Source of the DNA: Micromonospora nigra
GTDB taxonomy: Bacteria > Actinomycetota > Actinomycetes > Mycobacteriales > Micromonosporaceae
Assembly (NCBI RefSeq): GCF_900091585.1
Contig: NZ_FMHT01000003.1
Coordinates: 3,463,501-3,527,500 of the forward strand
DNA length: 64,000 nucleotides
Direction of reading: 5' to 3'
Positions within the stretch are counted from its first letter, which is position 1. Each line of letters opens with the position of its first letter. The notes beneath the pieces are model-generated. The model was not told the DNA's origin. It saw only the letters and a program-made list of their open reading frames with translations, and ran no database searches. The position numbers were made by a program, and so were the translations under genes. This document shows positions 1-8,450 of the stretch, in pieces.

Positions 1-68
1 ACCAGGTGGCCGAGCAGGCCGCCGACTGGTTCACCACCCACCTGCACCCCCACCCCGCCCCGGCGTGA
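1..68 (+). CDS. 3' end of an unidentified protein
   Basis: The window opens inside a reading frame whose codons begin at base 3 and which stops at TGA 66-68. The visible tail is only 21 residues, ending in a His/Pro/Ala-rich stretch. That is too little to assign a family. It converges with the AI-2E transporter gene, which stops at 85. Confidence 0.5.
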   Translation, partial: QVAEQAADWFTTHLHPHPAPA

Positions 69-84
69 CCAGGACGGGAGCCGT

Positions 85-1242
85 TCAGGACGGTGAGGGA
101 ACCGGGTCGGGCGGGGTGGGCTCGGGTGGGGTGGGTGCGGTGCGGGCCTGCTCCCGCTGGCGTTGCACGGAGTCGATGACCCGCCACACCACCGCCGTGA
201 TCGGCACCGCCACGAAGGCACCCGCGATCCCCGCGATCAGCGTGCCGGCGGTGACCGCCACCAGGATCACCGCGGGATGCAGCCGCACCTGGCGTTTCAT
301 GATCAGCGGTTCGAGCAGGTTGCCCTCCATCTGCTGCACGGCGATCACGGCAGCCAGGGTGAGCAGGGCGGTGGTCGGCCCGTTCGCGGCCAGCGCCACC
401 AGCACCGCCACCGCGCCCGTGACGGTCGCCCCGATGATCGGCACGAACGCGCCGATGAAGACGATCAGGGCTAACGGGAACGCCAGTGGCACGCCGAGCA
501 GCACCAGGGCCAGCCCGATGCCGACCGCGTCGATCGCGGCGATCATCATCGTGCCCCGGCTGTACGAGCCGAGGGTGTGCCAGCCGGTCCGGCCCGCCTC
601 GGCGGTCACCTCGCGGTTCGGGCCGGTCGCCCGGCGCAGCACCCAGTGCCACATGGACCGCCCGTCCTTGAGGAGGAAGAACAGCAGCACCAGGGAGAGC
701 AACGCCGCCCCGAACCCCTCGATGACGGAGCGCGCGCTGGCGACCGGGTCCACCGAACCCTGCCCCGTCGCCTCCCGGACCCGGCTGAGCAGCCGGTCGA
801 GCTGCTCGTCGGTCACCGGCAGGGTGGAGGTCACGAAGTCACGGGTGCGTTCCAGGCCCTGTTGCAGTTCCCGGCCCAGCTCCTCGAACTGGCTCGCGGT
901 GAGATTCCACACCAGCGCGCCCGCCCCGGTCAGGAAACCCAGCAGCAGCAGGACGGTGAGCAGCGCCGCGAGGGCGGCCGGCAGGCGCAGGCGACGCAGC
1001 GCGAGCTGCACCGGGTCGAGCAGGGCGGTCAGGAAGATGGTCGCCGCCAGCGCCACGGCCAGCGGAGCCAGCAGCACCGCGATCTTGCCCAGCAGGTAGA
1101 GGCCAGCCACGATCACCACCAGGCAGGCGCTCCAGACCACTGCGGAGCGCACCAGCCAGGGCAGTGCCGTCCACGTCTGCCGGGGACCCGCGCCCCGGTC
1201 CGTCGTGTCGGTGGGCGTCTGCCCGGTATCGCCTGCGACCAC
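85..1242 (-). CDS. AI-2E family transporter (PerM/TqsA-like membrane protein)
   Basis: The 385-residue protein has about eight hydrophobic segments in the arrangement of the AI-2E transporter (PF01594) family: two pairs near the N-terminus, a soluble middle section predicted as amphipathic helices (roughly residues 95-180), then a long hydrophobic C-terminal half with a conserved-looking QQMEGNLLEPLIM segment. Family members export small signals or act as Na+/H+ antiporters, so the substrate here is unknown. The open frame extends further upstream, but GTG 1242 is preferred because GAGGAGG lies 7 nt before it and the upstream translation is low-complexity. The C-terminus is Pro/Thr-rich. Confidence 0.85.
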   Translation of the reverse strand: MVAGDTGQTPTDTTDRGAGPRQTWTALPWLVRSAVVWSACLVVIVAGLYLLGKIAVLLAPLAVALAATIFLTALLDPVQLALRRLRLPAALAALLTVLLLLGFLTGAGALVWNLTASQFEELGRELQQGLERTRDFVTSTLPVTDEQLDRLLSRVREATGQGSVDPVASARSVIEGFGAALLSLVLLFFLLKDGRSMWHWVLRRATGPNREVTAEAGRTGWHTLGSYSRGTMMIAAIDAVGIGLALVLLGVPLAFPLALIVFIGAFVPIIGATVTGAVAVLVALAANGPTTALLTLAAVIAVQQMEGNLLEPLIMKRQVRLHPAVILVAVTAGTLIAGIAGAFVAVPITAVVWRVIDSVQRQREQARTAPTPPEPTPPDPVPSPS

Positions 1243-1356
1243 GTCAGCCCTCCTCGATGTCGGGCGGGTCGTACCCGGTCGGCGTCCCGCCGACACCCGT
1301 TTCCACGCTAGGTGTCCGGGCACGCCCCCGTAGAGCGATCCGTCCGGCCCGTCGGA

Positions 1357-1381
1357 GTTTGTGCCGCTGGGGTGGGGGAAC
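1357..1381 (+). promoter_or_regulatory. putative SigB/SigF-type stress promoter
   Basis: GTTTG at 1357-1361 and GGGAAC at 1376-1381 are separated by 14 nt. This fits the GTTT-N13-15-GGGWA pattern of general-stress sigma factors. It sits 36 nt before the antitoxin-like gene. A similar arrangement precedes the CsbD gene at 20703. Confidence 0.35.
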
Positions 1382-1417
1382 CCCAGTGCAGGTGACCCGG
1401 CACTGAGGGAGGACGTC

Positions 1418-1600
1418 ATGAGCAACTTCATGGACAAGGCCAAGGATCTCGCCGACAAGCACGACAAGCAGGTCGACCAGGGGCTGGAGCGGGCCGGTGA
1501 CATGGCCGGAAAGCGCACCGGCGGCAAGTACGACCAGCACATCGACAAGGGCGTGAACCAGGCCCAGACGCGCACCGGTGAGGGCGACCAGGTGCGCTGA
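1418..1600 (+). CDS. small MT0933/Rv0909-type antitoxin family protein
   Basis: This 60-residue, highly charged protein starts MSNFMDKAKDLADKH and contains the D-K-G/T-G-GKYD pattern typical of the actinobacterial MT0933_antitox family (PF14013). ATG 1418 follows a strong GAGGGAGG site. Although the family is named for a proposed antitoxin, no toxin gene is adjacent, and such solitary copies look more like stress-induced disordered or helical proteins. A stress-sigma-like promoter upstream and a hairpin downstream suggest a monocistronic unit. The family call rests on sequence resemblance only. Confidence 0.75.
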   Translation: MSNFMDKAKDLADKHDKQVDQGLERAGDMAGKRTGGKYDQHIDKGVNQAQTRTGEGDQVR

Positions 1601-1614
1601 CACCGAGATCGTCC

Positions 1615-1645
1615 GTCCCGGGTCGCCCCGACGGGTGCCCGGGAC
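1615..1645 (+). terminator. hairpin after the antitoxin-like gene
   Basis: GTCCCGGG (1615-1622) pairs perfectly with CCCGGGAC (1638-1645) across a 15-nt loop, 12 nt after the stop codon. There is no U-tract, as is usual for actinobacterial terminators. Confidence 0.4.
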
Positions 1646-1782
1646 CGTCCGTTGTCGACGGTCACCCCTGGTCAGCATCCGTCACTCTCGCTACCATCCG
1701 CAGTCGGGACCTGACTCTTCGTCGGTTCGATCGAGCGGCCGGCACCGCCCTTCGGCGGCGTCGTGACGAGAGGACATCATCG

Positions 1783-2988
1783 GTGACCGAAGCGCCCGAG
1801 GCGACGATCCCGCAGCGCTACCCGTTCAGTGATCCCGACCGGCTCATGCTCGACCCGCGCTACGCGCAGTTGCGCCGCGAAGAACCCCTGACCCGGGTCC
1901 GGATGCCGTTCGGCGAGCCGACCTGGCTGGCCACCCGCCACGCCGACGTGCGTACGGTGCTCGGCGACCCCCGGTTCAGCCGGGCGGCCGCCGTCGGGCG
2001 CGACGAACCCCGGAGCACGCCGCAGCAGCTCGACGGGGGCATCCTGTCCATGGATCCGCCGGACCACACCCGGCTGCGACGGCTGGTGGCCAAGGCGTTC
2101 ACCGCCCGGCGGGTGGAGGAGCTGCGTCCGCGCACCCGGGCGCTGGCCGAGGAACTGGTCGACGGCATGCTCGCCGCCGGCCCGCCCGCCGACCTGGTCG
2201 CGCACGTCGCCACCCCACTGCCGATCCGGGTGATCTGCGAGCTGCTCGGTGTGCCCGTGGCCGACCAGGACCGCTTCCACACCTGGTCGGAGGCGATCGT
2301 CTCCACCACCTCGCTGCCACCGGAGCAGATCCAGCACTACATCGGCAGCCTGTACGCGTACATGGGCGAGCTGATCGCCCGGCGACGGGTCGAGCCGACC
2401 GACGACCTGCTCGGCGCGATGGTCCGGGCGCGGGACGCCGACGACCGGCTCAGCGAGGAGGAGGTCGTCCAGCTCGCGGCGGGGTTGCTCGCCGCCGGCC
2501 ACGAGACCACCGTCACGCAGATCCCCAACATGGTGTACGTGCTGCTCAACCACCCCGACCAGTGGGACCGGTTGCGCACTGAACCGGCGCTGGTGCCCGG
2601 TGCGGTCGAGGAACTGATGCGCTTCATCCCCCTCGGCGCGGGCGCGGCCTTCGCCCGGTACGCCCTGGAGGACGTGGAGTTGGGTGGGGTGCTGGTCCGT
2701 GCCGGTGAGCCCGTGGTCGTCTCCATCCCGTCCGCCAACCGGGACGAGTCGGTGTTCGCCGAGGCCGACCGGCTCGACCTGACCCGGGCCGCCAACCCGC
2801 ACCTGGGGTTCGGGCACGGTGTGCACCACTGCGTCGGCGCGCAACTGGCCCGGATGGAACTCCAGGTCGTGCTGGAGACGTTGACCGTACGGGCGCCGCG
2901 GCTTCGGCTGGCCGTGCCCGAGGCGGAGTTGACCTGGAAGAGCGGACTGCTGGTGCGGGGCCTCGTCGCGCTGCCGGTGGCCTGGTGA
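1783..2988 (+). CDS. cytochrome P450
   Basis: The 401-residue protein is a class I bacterial P450. The oxygen-activation helix I motif AGHETT is at residues 238-243, the helix K ExxR is in VEELMRF, and the heme loop FGHGVHHCVG places the thiolate ligand at Cys350. The N-terminus lacks a membrane anchor, so it is soluble. GTG 1783 follows GAGAGGA. The stop codon overlaps the start of a ferredoxin gene (GTGA), so the redox partner is translationally coupled. The substrate cannot be told: no biosynthetic genes are adjacent, and the large cluster is 40 kb away. Confidence 0.95.
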   Translation: MTEAPEATIPQRYPFSDPDRLMLDPRYAQLRREEPLTRVRMPFGEPTWLATRHADVRTVLGDPRFSRAAAVGRDEPRSTPQQLDGGILSMDPPDHTRLRRLVAKAFTARRVEELRPRTRALAEELVDGMLAAGPPADLVAHVATPLPIRVICELLGVPVADQDRFHTWSEAIVSTTSLPPEQIQHYIGSLYAYMGELIARRRVEPTDDLLGAMVRARDADDRLSEEEVVQLAAGLLAAGHETTVTQIPNMVYVLLNHPDQWDRLRTEPALVPGAVEELMRFIPLGAGAAFARYALEDVELGGVLVRAGEPVVVSIPSANRDESVFAEADRLDLTRAANPHLGFGHGVHHCVGAQLARMELQVVLETLTVRAPRLRLAVPEAELTWKSGLLVRGLVALPVAW

Positions 2989-3212
2989 GCGGCGACTGGC
3001 GGGTGCACGTCGACGCCACCCGCTGCATCGGGGCCGGGATCTGCGCCGGCATCGCACCGGAGCACTTCGCCCTCGACGACGGGCTGTCCCACCCGTTGGT
3101 CGAGCGGGTCGCGCCCGACGACGTCCTGCTGGACGCCGCCGACTCCTGCCCGATGGAGGCGGTGATCGTGTCCGAGGCCGACTCGATGCGCCGGATCGCC
3201 CCGGAGGACTGA
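2985..3212 (+). CDS. 3Fe-4S ferredoxin, P450 redox partner
   Basis: This 75-residue ferredoxin has three cluster cysteines: Cys14 and Cys20 in CIGAGIC and Cys55 in SCPMEA. The position that would hold the second Cys of a 4Fe-4S motif is Ala17, which defines the 3Fe-4S type commonly paired with actinobacterial P450s. Its GTG start overlaps the P450 stop by four bases, the usual sign of coupled translation. It should pass electrons from a ferredoxin reductase, not encoded nearby, to the P450. Confidence 0.93.
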   Translation: MSGDWRVHVDATRCIGAGICAGIAPEHFALDDGLSHPLVERVAPDDVLLDAADSCPMEAVIVSEADSMRRIAPED

Positions 3213-3299
3213 GCGCCCCGCCGGCGATGGCGCGCTGCGGCGAGGCGGTGCGCCCGCCGCGGGTTACGGCAGGTGGCGGTGTCCCGGGCTGCGGACGCA

Positions 3300-3318
3300 G
3301 CGACCTGCCGCAGGTCGC
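3300..3318 (+). terminator. short perfect hairpin after ferredoxin
   Basis: GCGACCTG (3300-3307) and CAGGTCGC (3311-3318) form an 8-bp stem with a CCG loop, 88 nt after the ferredoxin stop and 119 nt before the next start. The rest of 3213-3436 shows no gene. Confidence 0.4.
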
Positions 3319-3436
3319 GGCGCCCTCAGTTGCCCTGCCGTGTGGTGGCATGCGAGGCCGACGGGCGTTGTCGGGCGTACCCGGGTGCCGTACGCTCACG
3401 TCGGCCCGCCCTCACGGTTTCCAGTGAGGAGCAGTC

Positions 3437-4693
3437 ATGCCCTTGAACCGCCTGCTGACCTTCGGGGTCGGTGCCGTCACGGCGGTCGCGCTGAGCGTGC
3501 CCGTGGCCGCGGTCCCCGCCTCGGCGACACCGTCGCACCACCGTTCCGGCGGGAGCCTGGTGCTCGTCGGCGGCGCGCTGGCCGACGACAACGCGCAGAT
3601 CTACGGCGAGATCATCCGGCTCGCCGGCGGGCCCGGCCGGGCCCGGATCGGGATCTTCACGGCGGCGGCTCCGGTGCCGTCGGAGGACCCGGACGCCGGA
3701 ACCCCGGACTGCAACAACAGTGTCTGCAACGGCGACTACTACGCGGACCTCTTCGAGGGCTTCGGGGCCGCCGACGCGCAGTGGATCCCGATCGACCTGG
3801 ACAACCCGGAGAAGGCCGACGATCCGGCTGTGGTGCGGCAGATCAACTCCATGACGGGCTTCTTCTTCGGCGGCGGCGACCAGTACCGGTACGTCACCAC
3901 CATGACGCGGGGCAGGGCGCAACGGGACTCGGCGGCCCTGGCGGCCGTGCGGCGCAAGCTGCGGGCCGGGGCGGTGGTCGCCGGCACCAGTGCGGGCGCG
4001 CAGATCATGGCGGGCCGCGACATGATCACGGGCGGTTCGGTGGACCCCGGCCTGCGGGACGGGGCGAAGCCCGGCTACTTCGACGACGCGGGGGTGCTGG
4101 GGTACCTGCCGAAGGGCGGGTTCGGCTTCTTCCGCGACGGGCTGCTGGACACCCACTTCTCCCGCCGTGGTCGGGAGGCCCGCTCGATCCGCCTGGCGGC
4201 GGACACGGGGAACCGGCGGGTCTTCGGGCTGGACGAGAACACGGCGCTGCGGGTGACCGGTGTGGGCGCCGGACGGCAGTCGCTGGCGGTGCTCGGCCAG
4301 CGCGGCGTGACGGTGCTCGACCTGCGCCGGGCTCGGGTCACCGGCTCCGACGTGTGGGGCATCGAGGGGGTGCGGTGGACCCGTCTCACCGACGGGGACC
4401 GCTACCGCTCGGAGCGGTGGCAGCCGGTGTTCGCCCCGAACAAGCAGCGCGTGGCCGGTGCCGACGGGCCGTGCGGGGTCACGCCGTCGGAGGACGTCTT
4501 CTACAACTACGAGCTGGTCGGCCTGGCCGAGGGCCTGATCGATCACACCGGTTGCGCATCGGTGGCCGGGGTTTCCTGGGAGAACGAGCCGCAGTGGGCG
4601 GCGGAGCTGACCCGGGGGCGTGGTTTCGCGGCGTACCGGGCCGGCGGTTCGACCTCGTTCACGAACGTGGTGATCCGCATCGGCGTCGCCTGA
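3437..4693 (+). CDS. secreted S51-family peptidase (cyanophycinase-like)
   Basis: The 418-residue protein starts with a signal peptide (hydrophobic stretch ending near AVPASA, about residue 31). The mature part has the S51 dipeptidase/cyanophycinase layout: an early VLVGGA strand, a GGGDQ motif, and the nucleophile elbow GTSAGA with Ser185. S51 enzymes cut acidic or isopeptide bonds; cyanophycinase releases beta-Asp-Arg. Start choice: ATG 3437 has GAGGAG 8 nt upstream. A second secreted S51 protein follows at 4852, and an amino-acid transporter plus a peptidase follow further on, suggesting extracellular polymer or peptide degradation with uptake. The actual substrate is not known. Confidence 0.88.
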   Translation: MPLNRLLTFGVGAVTAVALSVPVAAVPASATPSHHRSGGSLVLVGGALADDNAQIYGEIIRLAGGPGRARIGIFTAAAPVPSEDPDAGTPDCNNSVCNGDYYADLFEGFGAADAQWIPIDLDNPEKADDPAVVRQINSMTGFFFGGGDQYRYVTTMTRGRAQRDSAALAAVRRKLRAGAVVAGTSAGAQIMAGRDMITGGSVDPGLRDGAKPGYFDDAGVLGYLPKGGFGFFRDGLLDTHFSRRGREARSIRLAADTGNRRVFGLDENTALRVTGVGAGRQSLAVLGQRGVTVLDLRRARVTGSDVWGIEGVRWTRLTDGDRYRSERWQPVFAPNKQRVAGADGPCGVTPSEDVFYNYELVGLAEGLIDHTGCASVAGVSWENEPQWAAELTRGRGFAAYRAGGSTSFTNVVIRIGVA

Positions 4694-4722
4694 CACGGCG
4701 TGGCCGCCTGACACGGCGTGTC

Positions 4723-4755
4723 CCGGGCCCGGTGGCGTTGCGTCGCCGGGCCCGG
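4723..4755 (+). terminator. GC-rich hairpin after first S51 gene
   Basis: Fifteen-base arms 4723-4737 and 4741-4755, both built around CCGGGCCCGG, pair at 13 of 15 positions around a 3-nt loop. It lies 30 nt after the stop. Confidence 0.55.
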
Positions 4756-4770
4756 TCACGTCATCAAGAT

Positions 4771-4823
4771 GTAACAGGAGTTACGTATTGAGCAGCGAAC
4801 TCAATGGATGTAACGTCTGTTTC
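4771..4823 (+). promoter_or_regulatory. two GTAAC-N4-GTTAC-type operator palindromes
   Basis: GTAAC-AGGA-GTTAC occupies 4771-4784, and GTAAC-GTCT-GTTTC (one mismatch in the second arm, identical spacing) occupies 4810-4823. They lie 68 and 29 nt before the start of the second S51 gene. The same palindrome recurs before the ABC transporter at 7344-7357. The RpiR gene between them is the obvious candidate to encode the binding protein. Confidence 0.5.
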
Positions 4824-4851
4824 ATTGATTCGTGGCCCCTCGGAGGTGCCC

Positions 4852-6294
4852 ATGTCCCCTTCTCGAAACTCTCTTCGCAGCCGGCTCGCGGTGGTGACGG
4901 TCGCCGCGACCGTGGCCGCTCTGGCCCCCGTCGGCACGACCGCCGCACACGCCCAGGTCATCCGTGACCGGCAGGGCAGCTCGTCCGACGTCAGCCGGGC
5001 GACGTGGTCCGGCCCCGCGTACACGTTCAACGGCTCGGGCGGCGTCGTGCCCGCCACCATGACCCAGGCGATCGACGCGATCCGGGGCGGCAGCGGCTCC
5101 ATCGACGTCGCGGTGATCGCCGGGTCCGACGGCGGCACCCCCGAGTGCGACGACATCATGGACCTGTCCGGGGTGAACTCCTGCACCACGCTCACCCTGA
5201 CCTCGGCCAACGACGGCAACAACAGCCAGGTCAACACGGACGTCCGCAACGCCGAGTTCGTCTACTTCGCGGGCGGGGACCAGTGCCGGTACGTGGCCTG
5301 GAAGGGCACCGCGCTGGAGGCGTCCGTCGAGTCCGTGGTGGCCAAGGGCGGCGGGGTCGGCGGCGGTAGCGCCGGGCACCACATCAACAGCGACATCGTG
5401 TACGACGCCTGCGACGGCAGCGCCACCTCCTCGATCGCCCTGAACAACCCGTACGACCGGTCGATGACCTTCACCACCGGCATGTTCCGCTGGCCGAACT
5501 ACGCCAACACGATCAACGACTCGCACTTCGTGGCGCGGGACCGGATGGGCCGCACGATGGCCTTCGTGGCGCGGGCCATCAAGGACGGCCGGACCAGCGG
5601 CGGCGCGGCCTGGGGTGTCGGGGTCGAGGAGGGTGGCTCCCTCTTCGTGAACAGGAACGGCCTGGCCACGCTCAGCGGGACCAGCGCGTACGTGGTCCTC
5701 GGCGACCACCAGCCCGAAGTGGCCGTATCCCGGCAGCCGTTGACCTACTCCAACTTCAAGATCTGGCGGCTGGGCAACGGGCAGACCTACGACTTCGCCA
5801 ACCGCCCCACCTGCGGGTACTACCTGCGCAGTGTGACCAACGGGGTGCCCAGCGGGAACCTCTACAGCGGCACCCCGGTCACCGACTGCTCGACCAACCC
5901 GCCGCCCCCGCCGCCCGGTGGCGGATCGAGCTACGCCGAGGTCGAGCCGAACGACTCCCGTAACTCCGCCAACGACGTGACGGGCAACAGCTACCCGCTG
6001 ACCGTCACCGGTGACATGAAGAGCAGCAGCGACCGGGACTACTTCAAGGTGACCGTCGCCAGCGGACAGACGCTGACCGTGAACTGCGCGATCCCGAGCG
6101 CGTACGACGCCGACCTCTACCTGCTGAGCTCCAACGGCAGCACGGTGACCCGGTCGGTCAATGACGGTGCGGGGGTCGACGAGTCCGCGTCCCTGACCCG
6201 GACGGCGTCGGGCTCGGCAACCTACCACGTCGACGTCGAGGCGTATTCCGGCTCCGGCACTGCCGACTACTCCTGCACGGTCACCAAGTCCTGA
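4852..6294 (+). CDS. secreted S51-like peptidase with C-terminal PPC domain
   Basis: The 480-residue protein begins with a signal peptide ending near AAHAQ. It has an S51-type core with FAGGDQ and the elbow GGSAGHH (Ser173). A Pro/Gly-rich linker near residue 350 leads to a bacterial pre-peptidase C-terminal (PPC) domain, from EVEPNDS (about residue 363) to the end; PPC domains are beta-sandwiches on secreted enzymes. ATG 4852 is chosen over an in-frame ATG at 4804 because GGAGGTG lies just before it and the signal peptide then begins properly. It is paralogous to the preceding gene but diverged. Two GTAAC-N4-GTTAC palindromes in its promoter link it to the downstream RpiR/ABC module. Confidence 0.85.
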   Translation: MSPSRNSLRSRLAVVTVAATVAALAPVGTTAAHAQVIRDRQGSSSDVSRATWSGPAYTFNGSGGVVPATMTQAIDAIRGGSGSIDVAVIAGSDGGTPECDDIMDLSGVNSCTTLTLTSANDGNNSQVNTDVRNAEFVYFAGGDQCRYVAWKGTALEASVESVVAKGGGVGGGSAGHHINSDIVYDACDGSATSSIALNNPYDRSMTFTTGMFRWPNYANTINDSHFVARDRMGRTMAFVARAIKDGRTSGGAAWGVGVEEGGSLFVNRNGLATLSGTSAYVVLGDHQPEVAVSRQPLTYSNFKIWRLGNGQTYDFANRPTCGYYLRSVTNGVPSGNLYSGTPVTDCSTNPPPPPPGGGSSYAEVEPNDSRNSANDVTGNSYPLTVTGDMKSSSDRDYFKVTVASGQTLTVNCAIPSAYDADLYLLSSNGSTVTRSVNDGAGVDESASLTRTASGSATYHVDVEAYSGSGTADYSCTVTKS

Positions 6295-6309
6295 CCCGCG
6301 ATCTCCGAC

Positions 6310-6346
6310 GGAGGGAGTGGCCGCCAGTCGGGCGGCCACTCCCTCC
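6310..6346 (+). terminator. perfect 16-bp hairpin terminator
   Basis: GGAGGGAGTGGCCGCC (6310-6325) pairs fully with 6331-6346 around a 5-nt loop, 16 nt after the S51-PPC stop. This is a strong intrinsic-type stem. Confidence 0.7.
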
Positions 6347-6376
6347 GGGCCCGGCAGCGTCCCGCCCGGCGGCGGC

Positions 6377-6382
6377 TAGGCT
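6377..6382 (+). promoter_or_regulatory. -10 element for a leaderless RpiR transcript
   Basis: TAGGCT lies exactly 6 nt before GTG 6389, and no Shine-Dalgarno sequence is present. This is the standard geometry of actinobacterial leaderless genes. Confidence 0.45.
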
Positions 6383-6388
6383 CAGCCC

Positions 6389-7306
6389 GTGCCGAGCACC
6401 CGTTCCGCCGACGAGCCCGACCCGCGGTCCGCGCCGGACCCTGTCGATCCGGCCGGCATGGGGGTGGCCGCGCTGGTCCGTCGCCGGCTCGGCGAGTGCA
6501 GTCCGGCCGAGCGTCGGGTGGCGCGGGCGCTGCTCGCCTCGTACCCGGCCGCCGGTCTGGGCACCGTAGCCTCCCTCGCGGAGAAGGCCGAGGTGAGTGC
6601 CCCGACCGTGCTGCGCTTTCTGAGCCGGCTCGGCTTCGGTGGCTACCCCGAGTTCCAGTGCGCCCTGCGCGACGAGTTGGCCGAGCGGGAGACCTCGCCG
6701 CTGACCGCCTACCGGGCGGCGGAGCGCACCGGGGCTCCACCGGCCGGGGCGCTGGCCCGCGCCGTGGCGAGCCTTCCCGAGGCGGTCGCCGGCACCCTTG
6801 CCGAGGTGCCGCAGGGCGAGCTGGACGCGGCGGCCCGCCTCTTCGCTGACCAGCAGTTGCGGGTCACGGTGGCCGGCGGGCGGTTCTCGGGGCTGCTGGC
6901 CCACTACCTGGTGCTGCACCTGATGCAGGTGCGCGGCGGCAGCCGACTGCTCCCGCCGACCCCGGTCGAGCGCACGGACATGCTGGTCGACGTGGGCCGG
7001 CGGGACCTGTTCGCCCTGTTCGACTTCCGGCGGTACGAGGAGCCGACGCTGACCCTGGCCAGGGAGGTGACCGCCCGGGGGGCCCGGGTGGTGCTGTTCA
7101 CCGACCGGTGGTTGTCGCCGGTGGCCGGGCTGGCCGAGGTGGTGCTGCCCAGCCGGGTCGAGTCGCCGTCCCCGTACGACAGCTTCGTGCCGGCGTTGGC
7201 GCTGGTGGAGACGCTGGTGGCGGCCGTGATCGATCGGCTGGGCCCGGTCGCCGGCGGTCGACTCAAGGCAATGGAGCAGGCCCGGCAGGAGTTCGGTACA
7301 GGCTGA
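6389..7306 (+). CDS. MurR/RpiR-family transcriptional regulator
   Basis: The 305-residue protein has the RpiR layout: an N-terminal helix-turn-helix domain (about residues 24-105, with SLAEKAEVSAPTVLRFLSRL as the recognition region) and a C-terminal SIS-type ligand domain (about 130-290). SIS domains sense phosphosugars or, in some actinobacterial members, amino-acid or peptide derivatives. GTG 6389 is favoured by the TAGGCT leaderless promoter; ATG 6458 is an alternative. The gene separates two promoters carrying the same palindrome, so it probably controls the S51-PPC peptidase and the downstream ABC-M20 operon. Confidence 0.88.
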   Translation: MPSTRSADEPDPRSAPDPVDPAGMGVAALVRRRLGECSPAERRVARALLASYPAAGLGTVASLAEKAEVSAPTVLRFLSRLGFGGYPEFQCALRDELAERETSPLTAYRAAERTGAPPAGALARAVASLPEAVAGTLAEVPQGELDAAARLFADQQLRVTVAGGRFSGLLAHYLVLHLMQVRGGSRLLPPTPVERTDMLVDVGRRDLFALFDFRRYEEPTLTLAREVTARGARVVLFTDRWLSPVAGLAEVVLPSRVESPSPYDSFVPALALVETLVAAVIDRLGPVAGGRLKAMEQARQEFGTG

Positions 7307-7313
7307 GCCGTGC

Positions 7314-7357
7314 GTTACAGCAAACTGTAACCTCGCCGAGATCGTAACCTACGTTAC
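7314..7357 (+). promoter_or_regulatory. operator palindromes before the amino-acid ABC operon
   Basis: GTTACAG-CAAA-CTGTAAC (7314-7331) and GTAAC-CTAC-GTTAC (7344-7357) lie between the RpiR gene and the substrate-binding protein gene. The second has the same arms and spacing as the sites at 4771 and 4810. The first is the inverse orientation of the same half-site. No other clear elements are seen in this 92-bp gap. Confidence 0.55.
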
Positions 7358-7398
7358 AGTCCGGGGGCTGGTTCGTCTGGCCCCCGGAAGGACACCCC

Positions 7399-8340
7399 AT
7401 GCGCATCCGTCAGCTCGCCCTGGCCGCCTCGGCCACGGCCCTGCTCGCCGTCGCCGGCTGCGGCGACACCGCCACGACCGCCGACTCCGCCGACACCCCG
7501 CCGTCGGTGACCGTCACCGTCGAGGGCGTCGGTGAGGTCACCACCGACGCCGAACTCGCCAGGCAGGTCCCCGCCGTCGTGCGGGAGCGCGGCACGATCA
7601 CCGTTGCCACCAACGCCCCCTACGAGCCGTTCATCGACTTCAAGACCGAGGGCCGCACCGACGAGTTCGTCGGGCTCGACCACGACCTGTTCACCGCCGC
7701 CTCCGCGCGGCTGGGCCTCCGGGCCACCTTCACCCAGCAGCCCTTCGACGGACTCGTTCCCGGCCTCCAGGCCGCCAAGTACGACGCCATCGCCGGCGGC
7801 ATCACTGACAAGAAGGAACGCCAGCAGGTCGCTACCTTCGTCGACTACTCCGCCTCCGGCACCGGCTTCCTCGTCGCCCCCGGCAACCCGCTCGGCGTGC
7901 GGACCGTGGCCGACCTGTGCGGGCGCGCCGTGGCCGTGCAGAAGGCCAGCAACCAGGCCAAAAACCTCGCCGAGTACAGCAGGACCAACTGCGCCGGCCG
8001 GGCCGTCGAGGTCAAGGAGTATCCGGAGAACCCGCAGGCGGTGCAGGCACTGATCGCCGGCAACGTCCAGGCCGTCGCCGCCACCCAGGTCAACCTCGTG
8101 GACATCGCCCCCACGCTCGGCGGCAGGGCCGAGCTGGTCACCGACCCGGCCGCCCCGAACGGCTGGCTGGCCAGCCCGAACGGCTTCGGGTTCCTCAGGA
8201 GCAACAAGGAACTGGCCGAGGCGTACCGCGCTGCCGTGCAGTCGCTCATCGACGACGGCACGTACACGAAGATCCTCGCGCGGTGGAAGCAGGAACCGAT
8301 CGGCCTCGCCACCGCCACCATCGACCAGGCCATCGACTGA
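7399..8340 (+). CDS. amino-acid ABC transporter substrate-binding lipoprotein
   Basis: The 313-residue protein has a lipoprotein signal with lipobox VAGC near residue 20. The mature part has the type 3 (polar amino acid, PF00497) pattern: [15 protein letters not shown] at the start of the domain, [21 protein letters not shown], a central hinge and a closing [12 protein letters not shown] segment. It would sit on the outer membrane face and deliver a polar amino acid or small peptide to the permease encoded next. An extra 40-residue spacer follows the lipid anchor. It is first in a four-gene operon preceded by RpiR-type palindromes. Ligand specificity is not deducible. Confidence 0.92.
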   Translation: MRIRQLALAASATALLAVAGCGDTATTADSADTPPSVTVTVEGVGEVTTDAELARQVPAVVRERGTITVATNAPYEPFIDFKTEGRTDEFVGLDHDLFTAASARLGLRATFTQQPFDGLVPGLQAAKYDAIAGGITDKKERQQVATFVDYSASGTGFLVAPGNPLGVRTVADLCGRAVAVQKASNQAKNLAEYSRTNCAGRAVEVKEYPENPQAVQALIAGNVQAVAATQVNLVDIAPTLGGRAELVTDPAAPNGWLASPNGFGFLRSNKELAEAYRAAVQSLIDDGTYTKILARWKQEPIGLATATIDQAID

Positions 8341-8450
8341 CCCCGGCGGCGGCGACCCCCTGAACCGCGGTCGTCGGACGTCGCGTCGCACCCGTGAGGG
8401 CGGGCCCGACGGACGTCCGGCGACCGCCGCACCCCGGCAGGAGACACTCA

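Noticed and set aside
1418..1600. Toxin-antitoxin locus around the MT0933-like gene
   Set aside because: No toxin-sized gene lies next to it; the neighbours are a transporter and a P450.
1783..3212. P450-ferredoxin pair as part of the biosynthetic cluster
   Set aside because: It is about 40 kb from the cluster with unrelated genes between, so no functional link can be supported from sequence.
4822..6339. Long minus-strand open frame opposite the S51-PPC gene
   Set aside because: It is Gly/Val/Asp/Arg-rich with no domain and no ribosome-binding site, and mirrors the codon bias of the real plus-strand gene. Treated as a shadow.
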